Source: an uncultured Dehalococcoidia bacterium (GTDB lineage: Bacteria > Chloroflexota > Dehalococcoidia > Dehalococcoidales > UBA3254). From it: a stretch of DNA of 7,009 bases. The notes under the pieces were generated by a model. That model saw only the letters and a list, made by a program, of their open reading frames with translations. It had not been told where the DNA came from and made no database searches. Location of the stretch: assembly GCA_903890885.1 (NCBI GenBank), contig CAITCX010000334.1, positions 1 to 7,009 on the forward strand, given 5' to 3'. Positions 5,268 through 7,009 of the stretch are shown in pieces (the first letter of the stretch is position 1; each line of letters opens with the position of its first letter). The position numbers were made by a program, and so were the translations under genes.

Positions 5268-6275
5268 CTAAACATTAATTTCTTCAATTTTCAGGCTTTT
5301 CAAGTCGGTGGTGCCCAGCCCCATCTCCATAGCGGCACGAATGGCGGGAATATCGTTAGCCGTCAAACCGAACAGAGTAGCGGCATAAGCATCAGTGGCG
5401 ACAATATCGTGGCTGGCAATAACGGTATTCATTAGTTTTACATCATCGAGGCTGCCCCCGGTAGGGCCATGGTTAGTAAGAATCCGCACCGCATCCACCA
5501 CCGTCAGCTGGGGACGTAAAAGACTGGTAAGATCCGCTACGCGCTGACCCAGATTGAAATGAAACTGGTTGCGGTCCTTAACCAGCCCCATGAGGTTCTT
5601 CATGCCCAGTGTAAGCCTGCCCAGGTTATGGTGTTTAGCAATCGGAACATTTATCAAAACGTCTGTATCCAGTACCTCGCCGTATACCTGCCATTTCGTG
5701 ATGTCCCGACCCGAAGGGATGGGGACTTCTCTGAACTTCATAGCACTCATGATTTCCATTTCGCCGCCGGCGGCCTTAACCGCTGTTGAAATACCACTTA
5801 TCTGGTAGGCCTGCTCGGCGGTACCGCCAAAAGGCTGGTCCATGACCCGGACACGTTTGGCTCCGGCAACCAGACATAATTTTACCAGGGCAGCGACCAC
5901 TTCAGGGTTAGTAGTGGCCGCATACTCAAAGGTGTGATAAGCCACGCATATATTGGGTTTAATAATGACATCATTACCCTTTTTTACAAAGCGTTCCATA
6001 CCACCCAGGGCTTTAATGGCGGCCTGAACTATGGCCTCCGGATTCTGGCCGCGGGCAACTGCCAGGTAAGGCATTTGCGGGGGAGAGGGAACCATCACAG
6101 ATGGGGAAGCAGGCGCGGGGGTTGAAATTGGAGGCACTGTTGATGGGCTTGAAGTTGGAAGCGCCTGCGTATTTTCGGCACTGCAACCCGTAAGTGATTC
6201 AAGACTGCCTGCAACAGCCACTCCTGATCCGAGTACCAGCAGGCTTTTTATTAACTCTCTACGTGATAATTCCAT
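5268..6275 (-). CDS. DUF362 domain Tat lipoprotein
   Basis: This 335-residue protein begins with MELSRRELIK, a twin-arginine motif, then a hydrophobic stretch and the lipobox LTGC with Cys31, so it is likely exported folded by Tat and lipid-anchored outside. A Ser/Pro/Thr linker spans about 37-66. The rest is a full DUF362 domain: VIIKPNIC near 103, ATTNPEVV near 120, a basic LINVPIAKHHNLGRLTLGMK at 207-226, DAVRILTNHGPTGG at 261-274 and ATDAYAA at 293-299. DUF362 proteins often neighbour iron-sulfur proteins and some carry ferredoxin domains; this one has few cysteines and no cluster motif. Its biochemical role is not established. It shares an operon with the NapH/NapG-like protein, so it probably works with it on the outer face. 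The ribosome binding site before the ATG is weak. Confidence 0.88.
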   Translation of the reverse strand: MELSRRELIKSLLVLGSGVAVAGSLESLTGCSAENTQALPTSSPSTVPPISTPAPASPSVMVPSPPQMPYLAVARGQNPEAIVQAAIKALGGMERFVKKGNDVIIKPNICVAYHTFEYAATTNPEVVAALVKLCLVAGAKRVRVMDQPFGGTAEQAYQISGISTAVKAAGGEMEIMSAMKFREVPIPSGRDITKWQVYGEVLDTDVLINVPIAKHHNLGRLTLGMKNLMGLVKDRNQFHFNLGQRVADLTSLLRPQLTVVDAVRILTNHGPTGGSLDDVKLMNTVIASHDIVATDAYAATLFGLTANDIPAIRAAMEMGLGTTDLKSLKIEEINV

Positions 6276-6314
6276 AATTCAGCTTATAACACAGGGGTGT
6301 ATTCTTTTGCACCC

Positions 6315-6323
6315 ATAATAACA
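6315..6323 (-). promoter_or_regulatory. Extended -10 promoter of the DUF362 operon
   Basis: Read on the minus strand, the site is TGTTATTAT, an extended -10 with one mismatch in the hexamer. It sits in TTATGTTATTATGGG, close to the TTATGTTATAATTGGG around the promoter at 2746-2754. Transcription would start near 6308, about 33 nt before the DUF362 ATG. The -35 position (6338-6343) reads GAGACT, a poor match. A dyad (6339-6372) overlaps it, suggesting regulation. Confidence 0.45.
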
Positions 6324-6338
6324 TAACTCCGTAGCGAA

Positions 6339-6372
6339 GTCTCTAACCAATAATTTTGGTAATGACAGAGAC
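6339..6372. repeat. Two-part dyad over the -35 region of the DUF362 operon
   Basis: GTCTCT (6339-6344) pairs with AGAGAC (6367-6372), and inside it ACCAA (6346-6350) pairs with TTGGT (6356-6360) around a 5-nt loop. One side has a 1-nt bulge, the other a 6-nt bulge. It lies between the hydrolase stop and the DUF362 operon. No T-run follows in either direction, so an operator is more likely than a terminator, though it could also mark the hydrolase mRNA end. Confidence 0.45.
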
Positions 6373-6408
6373 ACAACCAAGTACTATGGTGGACTTTCTG
6401 GTCAGTAT

Positions 6409-7009
6409 TTATCTCCTGGTTTCTATGCCGCTAGAGTCAACAGAAACGATCTCGTTTACCATAGGCTTTCCATCAAATCTATCCCTGAACCAATCGGCTA
6501 TCATGGCATCAACATCGCAGGTTTGCCTGATTTCATGACCTTCCCCCTGGTACATCATAAGCTTTTTAGGCCCCTTCAAATCATTATAAAACTGAACAGT
6601 ACCTGAAACGGGCCCCATACCACCACTTTGGCCAGTAACGATCAGGAAGGGACACTGGATTTTTTGAGGTACCCCTTCAAAAGTGTCCCGCTGGTGAAAT
6701 TCACGGTCAAATTCTTCTTCATTCTGAAAACCGTGCATAAACATCACCTTTTCTTTCAGGGTAGGGTCCGGACCCGTTGGACCTCCTCTCCTGGGTGACC
6801 CGCCCCCACCGGCGCGTCCGCCACCCCCTCCCCCTCCTAAACCGGACCCGTGGGTAGCAATGGCGGCATAACGAGGGTCGTTGGCGGCTATTTGACTGGC
6901 GGTGCGGATACCCAGGCTAAAGCCCCGAATACCAATTCGTTGGGAGTCCATAACCGGCGAACGCTTGACGGCAAAATCCATGGCCGCCTGGCCCGCTCTA
7001 ATCCAATCA
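6409..7009 (-). CDS. Alpha/beta hydrolase, C-terminal part (5' end beyond the window)
   Basis: The frame is open to the window edge; the visible part runs from DWIRAGQAAMDF to a TAA at 6409-6411, about 199 residues. The Met at 6981 is internal, since family-like sequence continues upstream of it. The nucleophile elbow RIGIRGFSLG (Ser codon 6916-6918) and the late GEGHE (His codon 6535-6537) are those of alpha/beta hydrolases, with an order resembling the dipeptidyl aminopeptidase / 2,6-dihydropseudooxynicotine hydrolase group. After strand THGSGL a Gly/Arg-rich stretch (6781-6837) with seven consecutive Gly is inserted. Where the family usually has HGExDxxxP with the catalytic Asp, this protein reads VTGQSGGMGPVS, so the acid is not in its usual place. 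The substrate cannot be told. The gene lies 133 bp ahead of the DUF362 operon on the same strand. Confidence 0.82.
   Translation of the reverse strand, partial: DWIRAGQAAMDFAVKRSPVMDSQRIGIRGFSLGIRTASQIAANDPRYAAIATHGSGLGGGGGGGRAGGGGSPRRGGPTGPDPTLKEKVMFMHGFQNEEEFDREFHQRDTFEGVPQKIQCPFLIVTGQSGGMGPVSGTVQFYNDLKGPKKLMMYQGEGHEIRQTCDVDAMIADWFRDRFDGKPMVNEIVSVDSSGIETRR

Noticed and set aside
6290..6320. GGGTG / CACCC hairpin ahead of the DUF362 start, as a terminator or attenuator
   Set aside because: Only 5 bp with a 10-nt loop and no U-tract; too weak for a separate call.

Overview
The window looks like part of the chromosome of a free-living anaerobic or microaerobic bacterium. The evidence is a membrane/Tat-type iron-sulfur electron-transfer module, a rubredoxin-like protein, Shine-Dalgarno and extended -10 signals of ordinary bacterial type, and moderate GC. 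A Tat lipoprotein whose lipobox is followed by a Pro/Ser/Thr linker is common in Chloroflexota and some Firmicutes and Desulfobacterota. That placement is a guess; no rRNA or universal marker is present to test it.

Layout. Left half, + strand: the last 32 codons of an unknown gene followed by a strong terminator (1-163); a non-coding leader with a perfect 12-bp inverted repeat; a Rh-type (Rhesus-like) ammonium channel (356-1525); a MarC-family membrane protein (1655-2263), possibly made from a leaderless mRNA; a 67-residue rubredoxin-like zinc/iron protein (2322-2525); a 267-bp intergenic region with a hairpin, an anti-Shine-Dalgarno sequence and a good extended -10 promoter; and an unrecognised four-helix membrane protein (2793-3605). 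Bases 3606-3702 separate two convergent gene sets, and I see no convincing terminator there.

Right half, - strand, read from right to left: the 3' part of an alpha/beta hydrolase running off the window (6409-7009); an intergenic region with a dyad next to an extended -10; a DUF362 protein with a Tat signal and a lipobox (5268-6275); and, 11 bp behind it, a 517-residue iron-sulfur membrane protein (3703-5256) whose layout matches a fusion of NapH (membrane part) and NapG (Tat-type ferredoxin part).

How the genes may work together. The DUF362 lipoprotein and the NapH/NapG-like protein form a tight pair and probably make one envelope redox unit: a quinol-linked membrane iron-sulfur protein passing electrons to or from the outer face, where the lipoprotein sits. 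The Rh channel, MarC protein and rubredoxin-like protein share a strand, but their spacing (129 and 58 bp) does not prove an operon. The most unusual feature is that the iron-sulfur protein and the nearby hydrolase, which are unrelated, both carry long Gly/Arg-rich low-complexity stretches where their families normally have ordinary sequence. No phage, insertion sequence, CRISPR array or tRNA was seen.
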